Source: Pseudarthrobacter oxydans (GTDB lineage: Bacteria; Actinomycetota; Actinomycetes; Actinomycetales; Micrococcaceae). From it: a stretch of 64,000 nucleotides of DNA. The notes below the pieces were generated by a model, which was not told the DNA's origin, searched no databases, and saw only the letters and a list, made by a program, of their open reading frames with translations. The stretch covers positions 1,054,001-1,118,000 of the forward strand of contig NZ_CP139438.1 in assembly GCF_034258515.1 (NCBI RefSeq), read 5' to 3'. Positions 35,568 through 43,089 of this stretch are shown one piece after another (position 1 is the stretch's first letter; each line of letters starts with the position of its first letter). Position numbers and translations under genes: made by a program.

Positions 35568-37114
35568 ACCATCTTTTCAAGCAGGTCGAGGGAAGTCGGG
35601 CTGTCGACCGAGAGGTCGAAGCGGGCGGTGATTTCGCCGTCGCGCATCACGATGATCTCGTCCGCCATCTCGAGGGCCTCCTCGAGCGTGTCGGGCAGCA
35701 GGATCACGGCGGCGCCGTCCTCCTGGGCGGCACGGATCTGGTCGTTCACCGTTTGCGAAGCTCCCGGGTCGAGGCCGCGGAGCGGGTGGTCAAGGATCAG
35801 GACGCTAAGCTCCTCAGCGCGCAGCCACTTGGCCATGACCACCTTTTGCTGGTTGCCGCCGGAGAAGCGGCCAAGGGGCAGGCGGGGGTCGCGGGGCCGG
35901 ATGTCGAGGCGCTCGAACCATTCCTCGGCGGCCTTCATACGGGCCTTGCGCCGCAGGAACGGGCCCCTGGCTGCCTCGCGCGGATGGACCAGGGTGAGGT
36001 TTTCGGCCGCGCTCAGGCCGCCGACCATGCCCTCGACTTTCCGTTCGGAGGGGATGTAGGCCAGTCCGTTCCGTACGGCCCGGCGCATCGACCAGCCCTG
36101 GACGGCTCCGCCGGCAACCTCGAGGGTGCCGGAGTCGAACGGCTCGGCTCCAAAGAGGGCCCGGCAAACGGATTCGCGCCCGGAGCCCATGGCGCCCACG
36201 ATGGCTAGGGACCGCCCAGGAGAGACGGCGAACGAAACGTCCTTGAATTGCCCCTTACGGCTCAGGCCCTTGGCCTCGACGGCCGCGACGGCGCCCGCGG
36301 CGTTGCCGCCCTTGCGCACCCGCGCCCGTGATTCCTGTCCGATCATGAGGCGGAAGAGGTCATCTTCGCTGACTTCCTCCCGCCGCACGTCTGCCACGAC
36401 TTCGCCGTGCCGCATCACCACTACGCGGTCGCAGATCCGGAGGACTTCGTCGAGCCGGTGGGAGACGAACAGCACCGAACCGATTTCCCGCAGGGAGCGG
36501 ATCTCGCGCTCAAGGATCGCCGTTTCGTTGCGCTCCAGCACTGAGGTGGGCTCGTCGAGGATCACCAGCGGTGCTGCGTGGATGGCCTCGTCCACTCGTA
36601 GTGCCCGGGCGATTTCGACCATCTGGCGGTCCACGAAGGAGAGGTCGCTGACCGTGGTGCGAGGGTCGATGTTGGAGCCAACACGGGCCAGGATGGCGGC
36701 TGCCTCCGCATTGAGGCGCTTCCAGCGGTAGAACCCGTAACTCGTGGCCGCGTCCTTGGAGGACAGGGCATTCATCGCGATGTTTTCAGCGACGGACAGG
36801 TTAGACAGGAGCGACTGCTCCTGGTGCACGACGCCGATGCCCGCGGCAACGGCGTCCTGCGGCCTGCGGAACTTGACCGGCCGGCCGGCTGCCTCGATGA
36901 CTCCGGAATCCGGCTGGTGCAGCCCGGTCAGGATCTTCAGCAGGGTGGATTTGCCGGCGCCGTTTTCACCGATCAGCCCGACCACTTCATGGCGCGGGAT
37001 CTCGAGGGAGACATTCTTGACCGCGTGGGTCGTGCCGAAGGATTTCGAAATGTCGGTCAGCTTGAGTGCCGGGGTTTCGACGCCGGTGCGGGGCGCCAGG
37101 GAAGCGTTGGTCAT
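35564..37114 (-). CDS. Sugar ABC transporter ATP-binding protein (RbsA type)
   Basis: The product is 516 residues with two ATPase domains. Domain 1 has Walker A GENGAGKST, a degenerate signature (LSFVDRQMVEIARAL) and Walker B LVILDEPTSVL. Domain 2 has a degenerate Walker A (GAMGSGRES), signature FSGGNQQKVVMAKWL and an altered Walker B, LSVLILDHPLRGLD, in which the usual catalytic Glu is His. Hydrolysis at that site may be impaired. It overlaps both flanking permease genes by 4 bp and is part of the five-gene operon ending with pepD. Confidence 0.9.
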   Translation of the reverse strand: MTNASLAPRTGVETPALKLTDISKSFGTTHAVKNVSLEIPRHEVVGLIGENGAGKSTLLKILTGLHQPDSGVIEAAGRPVKFRRPQDAVAAGIGVVHQEQSLLSNLSVAENIAMNALSSKDAATSYGFYRWKRLNAEAAAILARVGSNIDPRTTVSDLSFVDRQMVEIARALRVDEAIHAAPLVILDEPTSVLERNETAILEREIRSLREIGSVLFVSHRLDEVLRICDRVVVMRHGEVVADVRREEVSEDDLFRLMIGQESRARVRKGGNAAGAVAAVEAKGLSRKGQFKDVSFAVSPGRSLAIVGAMGSGRESVCRALFGAEPFDSGTLEVAGGAVQGWSMRRAVRNGLAYIPSERKVEGMVGGLSAAENLTLVHPREAARGPFLRRKARMKAAEEWFERLDIRPRDPRLPLGRFSGGNQQKVVMAKWLRAEELSVLILDHPLRGLDPGASQTVNDQIRAAQEDGAAVILLPDTLEEALEMADEIIVMRDGEITARFDLSVDSPTSLDLLEKMV

Positions 37115-38142
37115 TTTACGATCCTCAGTCTGCTGCGGTGCGGCCAGGTAGCCACGAGGACGGCCGCGATCAGGACGGTTCCGGAGACGGCGGATTGGAT
37201 ATTCGGGCTGACCCCGCTGAGGATGAGCCCGTTGTTGAGGACGGTCAGCATGAGCACACCGATCGCGGTGCGGAGGATGCCGCCCTTACCGCCGCCAAGG
37301 GACGTGCCGCCGATCACCACGGCTGCGATGGTCAGGAAGAGCGTCCCCACGCCCACGGTGGCCGATCCTGCACCGAGTTTGAGGGCTGCCAACACGCCGG
37401 CGGCGGCGCTGCAGGCGCCGGCGACAACGAAGACGTAGAGCTTGTACCTGAGCACCGGAATGCCGTTGCCCTTGGAGATCTCCTCGCTGTCGCCGATCGC
37501 GTAGGCGAAGCGACCCAGCCGCGTGAAACGGGCCACGAACATCCCCGCCAGGACGAAGGCGGCGGCGAGCAGGAATGAGTTGGGCAACCCGAAGGTGAGG
37601 GTGGACGGCCAGCCCTTGATGCCGCCGTCGGGCAGGAAGGGAATGGACTTGTCACCGAAGAGCACAGTGGCGATTCCAAGGCCCACGAACCAGACGCCCA
37701 GTGTGACGATGAACGAGGGAACCTTGAGGCGCGTGTGCACCAGGCCGCTCAGGAGGCCGAGGCCCACGCCTACGGCGAGCGCCGCAACAATGGCCCAGGG
37801 CCCCAGGTCCGCGCTTCCGCGGCTGTTGGCCGTCATCAGGACGAAGGTCATGCCTGCTGCGCCCATCACGCCCTCTACAGAGAGGTCAATCGAACCGGTC
37901 AAGATGACCAGGGTTGCGCCGACGCCGATGATCAACGGAAGGGACGCGTGGTCCAGGATGGTCCGCAGGTTCTCCGGCGTCAGGAACGTCGCGGGGTTCA
38001 GCGCCGCGAAAACGGCGATCAGTCCGACCAGGGCAAGCACTTCGCCGAGGTTTTTGGCCTCGAACCGGCGGCCTGTCCGGAGGGGTGGCTGTGATGGGGC
38101 GGGTGCCTCGAGGAGGCCCGTCCCGGTGTCCTTGTGTGTCAT
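37111..38142 (-). CDS. Sugar ABC transporter permease (RbsC type), first of a pair
   Basis: The product is 343 residues with about ten helices. It shows IIGVGATLVILTGSIDLSVEGVMG, LKVPSFIVTLGVWFVGLGIA, YAIGDSEEISKGNGIPV and VIGGTSLGGGKGGILRTAIGVL. The ATG at 38142 is preferred because AGGTG lies about 7 bp upstream; a GTG nine bases earlier is in frame. The ATGA overlap with the ATPase gene couples their translation. An 81-bp gap with a stable hairpin separates it from the binding-protein gene. Confidence 0.9.
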   Translation of the reverse strand: MTHKDTGTGLLEAPAPSQPPLRTGRRFEAKNLGEVLALVGLIAVFAALNPATFLTPENLRTILDHASLPLIIGVGATLVILTGSIDLSVEGVMGAAGMTFVLMTANSRGSADLGPWAIVAALAVGVGLGLLSGLVHTRLKVPSFIVTLGVWFVGLGIATVLFGDKSIPFLPDGGIKGWPSTLTFGLPNSFLLAAAFVLAGMFVARFTRLGRFAYAIGDSEEISKGNGIPVLRYKLYVFVVAGACSAAAGVLAALKLGAGSATVGVGTLFLTIAAVVIGGTSLGGGKGGILRTAIGVLMLTVLNNGLILSGVSPNIQSAVSGTVLIAAVLVATWPHRSRLRIVK

Positions 38143-38172
38143 TACTTTCACCTGTCGTGGTTGCTCCGGTGG

Positions 38173-38211
38173 GGCGGCTCCGGACCCGTCTGTGCGGTGT
38201 CCGGAGCCGCC
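38173..38211 (-). other. Intercistronic hairpin between binding protein and permease genes
   Basis: A perfect 13-bp stem GGCGGCTCCGGAC / GTCCGGAGCCGCC with a 13-nt loop and no U-tract. Such hairpins commonly protect the 3' end of binding-protein mRNA and reduce expression of the permease genes behind it. Confidence 0.6.
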
Positions 38212-38223
38212 GTTTGCGGTCCG

Positions 38224-39348
38224 TTAGGGCAGCTTCTCCGGGCCGCCGGAGACCAGCGGCACGGGCTCGGTGTCCCAGGGGCCGTTTTCGATCAGATCGT
38301 CCATCCAGCCGTCGATATCGCCGTCGTACTTGGTGAATTCGGCGTGGTTGTCCGGGGTGACGCAGCTCAGCTTGAACAGGCTGTTGCGCTTCTCCTTGGG
38401 CAATTCCGATGGCTTGATCTCACCGGTGGCTGCGAGGTACGAGGTGTAGAGCCCGATCGCGGCGGCCATGAATCCGCGGTGGAAGGTCTCGCCGGCGATG
38501 GCGCCGTTGCCCATGTTCTCCTTCATCATGTCGACGACCGGCGGGTAGAGACCGTCCGAGGCGAACTTGACGTCGTTGATCCGCCCCGCATCCTTCACCG
38601 CCTGGACGGCGCCGATGATCATGCCGTCATCGGCAGCCCACACGCCGTCGATCTTGTCGCCGTACTTTGCGAGGAGGTTCTGGGTCTCCTTGAGCCCGAG
38701 CTGCGGGTCCCAGTTGGCCGGGCGCGTTTCGAGCAGCTTCACGTCCGGGTACGCCTTGAGCGCGTCCTGCAGGCCGGCCACGCGGGTCTGGCTGGTGGTG
38801 CTGTCGAGCACGCCCGCGAGGGCCACGATGTTGCCCTTGCCGCCGATGCTGTCGGCGAGCGCCTTGGCCGTGCACTGGCCGCTCTCGACCCCGGAGTGCT
38901 TCTGGAAGGCGACGAAGTTGTCACCCTGGTCCCACGGTTCGAAGTTGTCCGGCTTGTTCCACCAGACCGTTGCGTAGCCGCCCGCGGCCTTCACTGCGTT
39001 GACGATGGGAGGGGCGTCCGAGCTGGCGACGGTGTTGACCATCAGCGCGACCTTCTTGCCCTGCGCCAGGATGGCCTGGATCTTGGAGATCTCGGTCTGC
39101 GAGCTTCCCTCGGAGTCGACGATCTCGAGCGGCACGTCGAGCTTCTTGGACAGAGCCTTCGCGCCCTCGATCATCGAGGCCATGTAGGGGTTGGTGGTGT
39201 TGATGACGGAGGCGACGAGGACGATGTCCTTCTTGTCGATCGGCTGCTGGGACGCGGCCGTGGTCGACGAGCAGGCGGTGGTGGCCATCAGGCCGGCCAC
39301 GAGCCCGAACGCCGCTATGCGGCGTCGGACGAGTTTCTTGAGGTGCAT
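38224..39348 (-). CDS. Sugar ABC transporter substrate-binding lipoprotein
   Basis: The product is 374 residues. Signal peptide and lipobox (GLMATTACSS) precede a Peripla_BP_4 domain: IVLVASVINTTNPYMASMIEGAKALSKKL, EISKIQAILAQGKKVALMVN, WDQGDNFVAFQKHSGVESGQ and GVWAADDGMIIGAVQAVKDAG. It is longer than the other binding protein (332 aa) and only distantly similar, so the two transporters probably bind different ligands. AAAGGAG lies 6 bp before the ATG. It is the first gene of the five-gene minus-strand operon. Confidence 0.9.
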   Translation of the reverse strand: MHLKKLVRRRIAAFGLVAGLMATTACSSTTAASQQPIDKKDIVLVASVINTTNPYMASMIEGAKALSKKLDVPLEIVDSEGSSQTEISKIQAILAQGKKVALMVNTVASSDAPPIVNAVKAAGGYATVWWNKPDNFEPWDQGDNFVAFQKHSGVESGQCTAKALADSIGGKGNIVALAGVLDSTTSQTRVAGLQDALKAYPDVKLLETRPANWDPQLGLKETQNLLAKYGDKIDGVWAADDGMIIGAVQAVKDAGRINDVKFASDGLYPPVVDMMKENMGNGAIAGETFHRGFMAAAIGLYTSYLAATGEIKPSELPKEKRNSLFKLSCVTPDNHAEFTKYDGDIDGWMDDLIENGPWDTEPVPLVSGGPEKLP

Positions 39349-39398
39349 CAAAGACTCCTTTGTGAGAGACGACCTGGAGCAAGTACAGTTTCGGAATC

Positions 39399-39421
39399 GC
39401 ATATATATTCATCTACTGCAT
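39399..39421 (-). promoter_or_regulatory. Candidate SorC operator site
   Basis: Read on the minus strand it starts ATGCAG and matches the copy at 43036-43058 at 18 of 23 positions. It lies 51 bp before the start of the ABC substrate-binding protein gene, in an AT-rich stretch that stands out from the surrounding GC-rich DNA. Confidence 0.6.
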
Positions 39422-39494
39422 TAGCATGCTATCGAGTGTGCTTCATCTCACAGCAGCCTGTCAAGGGGCCTTGAAGGGCGGCCTTTAACGCAGT

Positions 39495-39523
39495 GTGGGG
39501 AGCCTGCCAGGCAGGCTCCCCAC
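39495..39523 (-). terminator. Hairpin terminator after the epoxide hydrolase gene
   Basis: A long inverted repeat GTGGGGAGCCTGCC / GGCAGGCTCCCCAC separated by one base, 18 bp beyond the stop of the minus-strand epoxide hydrolase gene. A short A-rich stretch (TTTAA) lies beyond it. Confidence 0.7.
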
Positions 39524-39540
39524 GACGCGTTATGGTGCGG

Positions 39541-40785
39541 TCAGCGGAAGGTGCGGAAGAAAGTCCTCACGTCGTCCACGTAGGTGTCGGGCACCTCAAG
39601 CGGGGCGAAGTGGCCCCCCTCGTCGTGCACTCGGTACTGCTGGAGGTTGAAGTACTTCTCCGTCCAGGTCCGCGGCGGCTTGTAGATCTCGCCGGGGTAG
39701 ATGCCCACTGCCGTGGGGGCGCCGACGACGGGAAACCTGTCATGAGACGGTGACCAGGGGTTCCCCCGGCACTCCCAGTAGTAACGGGAGGACGTGCCCC
39801 CGGTGTTGGTGAGGAAGTACACCGCGGCGGTGGTGACCAGGTCTTCCTTGGGCCATACGCGTTCAAAGGCTTCGGTGCCGTGGCCGCGCTCCTCCAGGCC
39901 CCAGAAGTAGCGCTTCTCGGTGATCCAGGCCAGCTGGGCTGCGGGGGAGTCCGCAACGAGCGCAGCCAGGGTCTGGGGCTTTGTCAGCTGGATTTCGCCG
40001 TAACCGCTCTCCTTTTGGACAAAGAGCTTGCCGCGTTCGAACCAGCCCTTCTCGTCGGAGTCGTTGTACTCGCTCTCATCTGGCAGCCCGAGGAAGGGGT
40101 CGTATTGCACGCCGGGAGGCGCATCCGGGTGTTCGGCAAGGTAGTGGCTCATCTGGGCCGGGAAGTGCGTGTAGACGCCGTAGACGTCCTGCTCGTACTT
40201 GTGGCCGTGCTGCTGCGCAATCAGGGCGCCCCAGTCGCCGCCGGCCGTGGCGTACTTCTCATAGCCCAGCACGTCCTTCATGAGGGCGTTCTCCAGGTCC
40301 GCCGTCCGCCACCAGTTCCAGCCCGGTTCGGTCAGCGGCGAGGAGAAGCCGTATCCCGGAAGCGAGATGAGGACGACGTCGAAGGCGTCCGCCGGATCGC
40401 CGCCGTAGCTCGCCGGGTCGGAGAGCGGCCCGATGACCTTGCGCAGGTCCCAAAAGGTCCAGGGCCAGCCATGGTGGATGAGCAGCGGCATGGGGTTGGG
40501 CCCCTTGCCCTTGACGTGGATGAAGTGGAGCGGGACGCCCATCAGCTCCGTCTTGAAGTGCGGCAGTTCGTTCATGCGCCGCTCGACGTCCCGCCAGTCG
40601 TATTCGTTGATCCAGTAATCGACGAGCTGCTTGTGGTAGTCGGTGTTGTAGCCGTACCGCCAGTCGTCGTTGGCGAAGTCCACCGGATACCTCGTGCGGC
40701 GGAGCCGCTCGTTCATATCCTTGAGGTCCTCATCCGGGATCGAGATGGTGAAGGGGGTGACCCCGCCTTCGTTGTGCGCAGCCAT
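39541..40785 (-). CDS. Epoxide hydrolase (EHN-domain alpha/beta hydrolase)
   Basis: The product is 414 residues. The N-terminal epoxide-hydrolase domain (FTISIPDEDLKDMNERLRRTRYP, WRYGYNTDYHKQLVDYWINEYDW) is followed by the alpha/beta-hydrolase fold with oxyanion motif HGWP (105-108) and nucleophile elbow GGDWG (Asp184). The cap lies after that, and the catalytic His is in HDEGGHFAPLE. The nucleophile Asp, not Ser, fits epoxide hydrolysis to a diol. GGAGG lies before the ATG. It shares an operon with the SorC regulator and BKACE genes upstream. Confidence 0.88.
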   Translation of the reverse strand: MAAHNEGGVTPFTISIPDEDLKDMNERLRRTRYPVDFANDDWRYGYNTDYHKQLVDYWINEYDWRDVERRMNELPHFKTELMGVPLHFIHVKGKGPNPMPLLIHHGWPWTFWDLRKVIGPLSDPASYGGDPADAFDVVLISLPGYGFSSPLTEPGWNWWRTADLENALMKDVLGYEKYATAGGDWGALIAQQHGHKYEQDVYGVYTHFPAQMSHYLAEHPDAPPGVQYDPFLGLPDESEYNDSDEKGWFERGKLFVQKESGYGEIQLTKPQTLAALVADSPAAQLAWITEKRYFWGLEERGHGTEAFERVWPKEDLVTTAAVYFLTNTGGTSSRYYWECRGNPWSPSHDRFPVVGAPTAVGIYPGEIYKPPRTWTEKYFNLQQYRVHDEGGHFAPLEVPDTYVDDVRTFFRTFR

Positions 40786-40824
40786 TGCGCCTCCTCGTGA
40801 AATAGATGGTTGGATTTGCCGTGC

Positions 40825-41772
40825 TCAGGTGATGTTGTAGAGGGCCCGCGCCTCTTCATGGGTTGCGATGGGCCGGCCTACCTCCCGGGCGATCTCCTGG
40901 GCCTGCTGGAGGAGTTCGAGGTTGGTGGGATTGCGGGCGGGATCATAGAAGAGCTCAAGGCCGGTCTTAATGTGGCCGCCCAGTTCGATGGCCCGGCGCA
41001 GGATGGCGGTGTCGTCGAGGGCGCCCTGCCCCCAGATCGAGATGTACCAGGGGTGCTTGACCTTTGCTTCCTCGATCATGGTGAGGTAGTAGTACAGGCT
41101 CTCGAGGCTGGGTTTCATCCCGTTCGTGCCGATCGGTTCCATGGCGGTGAGTCCGTAGTCGCCGATGAGGTAGAAGTCCCACATGGATCCCTGGGTCGAG
41201 AGGCCCCGGTTGACGTAGTGCATCGCGTGGCGCAGATGGCCCGGCTCGTACACACCGAACACCATGGCCAGGTCCCTTTCGCGGAACATTTTGACCTGGC
41301 TTGCCACGCGCTGGTAGTTGAATCCGAATTCCGGGCCGGAGAGGTAGCCTTCCTCGTCTTCGTCGACGGCGAACAGGGTCAGGCCGGTGTCGACGCAGCC
41401 GATGCGCACATTGCCGCCTTCGTACAGGTGCGGCACGTGCTCGAGGCCGTTTTCATGCGGCAGGAGCCGGAGGTTGTTGCAAGTAGTGGGATACCACGTG
41501 ATGTCCGGGTGCTTCTCGAGGACCCGGTCCCAGGTGCGCATGTAGTCCTTGTAGGCGTTCTCCCCGAGGAGGTCGAAGCTCGTGTTGTGAGCATGGATTG
41601 CTCCTGCACCTGCCTCCCAGCACCTGATCGCGTCCTCCGCGATCTCCTCGTAGGTGATGGGCGTGTTCGGGTTCATCTCCTTCGTGCGGATGCCGTTGAT
41701 GTGGGACTCGATCACGACGGGGTAGTCCCAGTTCGGCTTCATTTCGGCATACTTGTCAAGGCGGGTGGGCAC
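40825..41772 (-). CDS. BKACE family protein (DUF849, beta-keto acid cleavage enzyme)
   Basis: The product is 315 residues, a zinc TIM-barrel. Visible parts are VVIESHINGIRTKEMNPNTPIT, the metal-binding GAGAIHAHNTSFD, NVRIGCVDTGLTLF, MVFGVYEPGHLRHAM and, near the end, GGHIKTGLELFYDPARNPTN. BKACE enzymes condense a beta-keto acid with acetyl-CoA to give acetoacetate and a new CoA ester; many have unknown substrates. AGGAG lies before the GTG start. It lies between the regulator and the epoxide hydrolase on the same strand. Confidence 0.85.
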   Translation of the reverse strand: MPTRLDKYAEMKPNWDYPVVIESHINGIRTKEMNPNTPITYEEIAEDAIRCWEAGAGAIHAHNTSFDLLGENAYKDYMRTWDRVLEKHPDITWYPTTCNNLRLLPHENGLEHVPHLYEGGNVRIGCVDTGLTLFAVDEDEEGYLSGPEFGFNYQRVASQVKMFRERDLAMVFGVYEPGHLRHAMHYVNRGLSTQGSMWDFYLIGDYGLTAMEPIGTNGMKPSLESLYYYLTMIEEAKVKHPWYISIWGQGALDDTAILRRAIELGGHIKTGLELFYDPARNPTNLELLQQAQEIAREVGRPIATHEEARALYNIT

Positions 41773-41850
41773 GACTAACTCCTGACGGACGGCGTGGCGG
41801 CGCCGATTCAGCGGCAGAAGCCGGATTTATGAATCGTTATGCGCACGTCA

Positions 41851-41864
41851 ATTGAATATGCAAT
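41851..41864. promoter_or_regulatory. AT-rich imperfect palindrome between regulator and BKACE genes
   Basis: ATTGAATATGCAAT is a palindrome with one mismatched pair. It lies in the 148-bp gap upstream of the BKACE gene and could be an internal promoter or operator; it matches the 23-bp candidate operator only weakly. Confidence 0.3.
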
Positions 41865-41920
41865 CGATCATGGGACGTGCGTCACAGTCTTGTCAATAGC
41901 TGCCCGGTGCTTTCGGTGCC

Positions 41921-42955
41921 TCAGGCTTTTGACGCCGACATGCGGCGCCGCGTATTGCCCTTGGCGGGAGGTGTTTCCCGGGCCCCCTGCAGCGCGGCGG
42001 GAGCTGAATCGACCAGGAACTGGGCGGTTGCAGAATCGGTCACGAGCGTGTCCACCCACCCGCCCGCGACCGCTGCCCTGATGGCACGGTGCTTGCGGGC
42101 CCCGCCGGCGACGGCCCACCGGTGGCGGGCACTCTTGAGCTGCTCCCGGGTGATGCCTACCACCAGGTCCTCGAGCTCGGAGTCGATCGGATTCCCGTCA
42201 GCGTCCAGGAAATGCAGGCATACCTCTCCTACCGCCCCCAGCTCGCGAACATGGGCGTATTGCTCGTCTGTGAAGAAATTGTCACCCGGCCGGAGGTCGG
42301 GGTCGATCTCGTCGGCGCCGATGCCCACCAGTGCCAGGTCCACGGAGTCGAGCATCTCAAGCGCCTTCTGGGCGTGCGGGTCACGACTGAGCAGAAGGTC
42401 CTTCATCTCAGGGCTCGCTGCCACGCCCGGCGTCCGAAGGAAGACGGGTTGTGCGCCGGTGAGTGCCGCGAACTGCTGGGTGGACCTCGCTGTGTCGTGC
42501 TGCAGTGCGGGCGGGCCGAGGTCGCCCAGCGTCTCGATGACGTGCTTGCAGCGCGTGCGCATCGGAAGCATGACGTCGATCATGAGGCGCATCGTCTTGC
42601 TCCACGAGGTGAGCGCAATCGTGTGCACTTCGAACGCAACGTCGTGGAGGAGGGCGGCCATGGTGTGGGCCAGATCCTTGCCCAGCTCCGTCTCGTCATC
42701 GCTCACTGCGTCGACAATGTGGACTTCACTGAGCCCGTAGATCGACTCGATGCGCTCCTCAAGTTCGGCGTGAACATGCTGCGGAACAGCGACGACCGTG
42801 CGTACGATCGAGGCATCCTCCGCCTGGGCCAAAAGCCGGGAAACCCGGGACTGTGAGATCTGAAGCCGCTTGGCGATGTCCGTCTGGCGCATCTCGTGCG
42901 TATGGTATAGACGCGCGACCTTGATCATTAGCCGTTGCCCGTCGACATCGGTCAT
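41921..42955 (-). CDS. SorC/DeoR-type sugar-binding transcriptional regulator
   Basis: The product is 344 residues. The N-terminal helix-turn-helix reads LYHTHEMRQTDIAKRLQISQSRVSRLLAQA, typical of SorC-family proteins. The large C-terminal sugar-phosphate-binding domain includes VDLALVGIGADEIDPDLRPGDNFF and VVGITREQLKSARHRWAVAGG (ligand-binding region). Related regulators such as EryD sense a phosphorylated pathway intermediate. AAAGGAG precedes the ATG. It is divergent from the GlpD-like operon; the gap holds the candidate operator at 43036-43058, so it probably controls itself and the island. Confidence 0.9.
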   Translation of the reverse strand: MTDVDGQRLMIKVARLYHTHEMRQTDIAKRLQISQSRVSRLLAQAEDASIVRTVVAVPQHVHAELEERIESIYGLSEVHIVDAVSDDETELGKDLAHTMAALLHDVAFEVHTIALTSWSKTMRLMIDVMLPMRTRCKHVIETLGDLGPPALQHDTARSTQQFAALTGAQPVFLRTPGVAASPEMKDLLLSRDPHAQKALEMLDSVDLALVGIGADEIDPDLRPGDNFFTDEQYAHVRELGAVGEVCLHFLDADGNPIDSELEDLVVGITREQLKSARHRWAVAGGARKHRAIRAAVAGGWVDTLVTDSATAQFLVDSAPAALQGARETPPAKGNTRRRMSASKA

Positions 42956-43035
42956 TGGCCAGCTCCTTTCGTTCCATTCCCATCCTAGGTCCCCCTTGAC
43001 ACGCAGACCCGGGGATTGGAAACTCGTAAATGGAA

Positions 43036-43058
43036 ATGCAGATGATAAATATTTATTC
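43036..43058 (+). promoter_or_regulatory. Candidate SorC operator site (reference copy)
   Basis: An AT-rich 23-bp sequence starting ATGCAG and containing the perfect palindrome ATAAATATTTAT (43045-43056). It lies between the divergent SorC regulator and the GlpD-like gene, 32 bp before the latter's start. Related sequences occur at 21060, 28633, 39399 and 52735. Confidence 0.6.
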
Positions 43059-43089
43059 TACAGCGCTGTGGAAGAGGAAGGAAGCGGCA

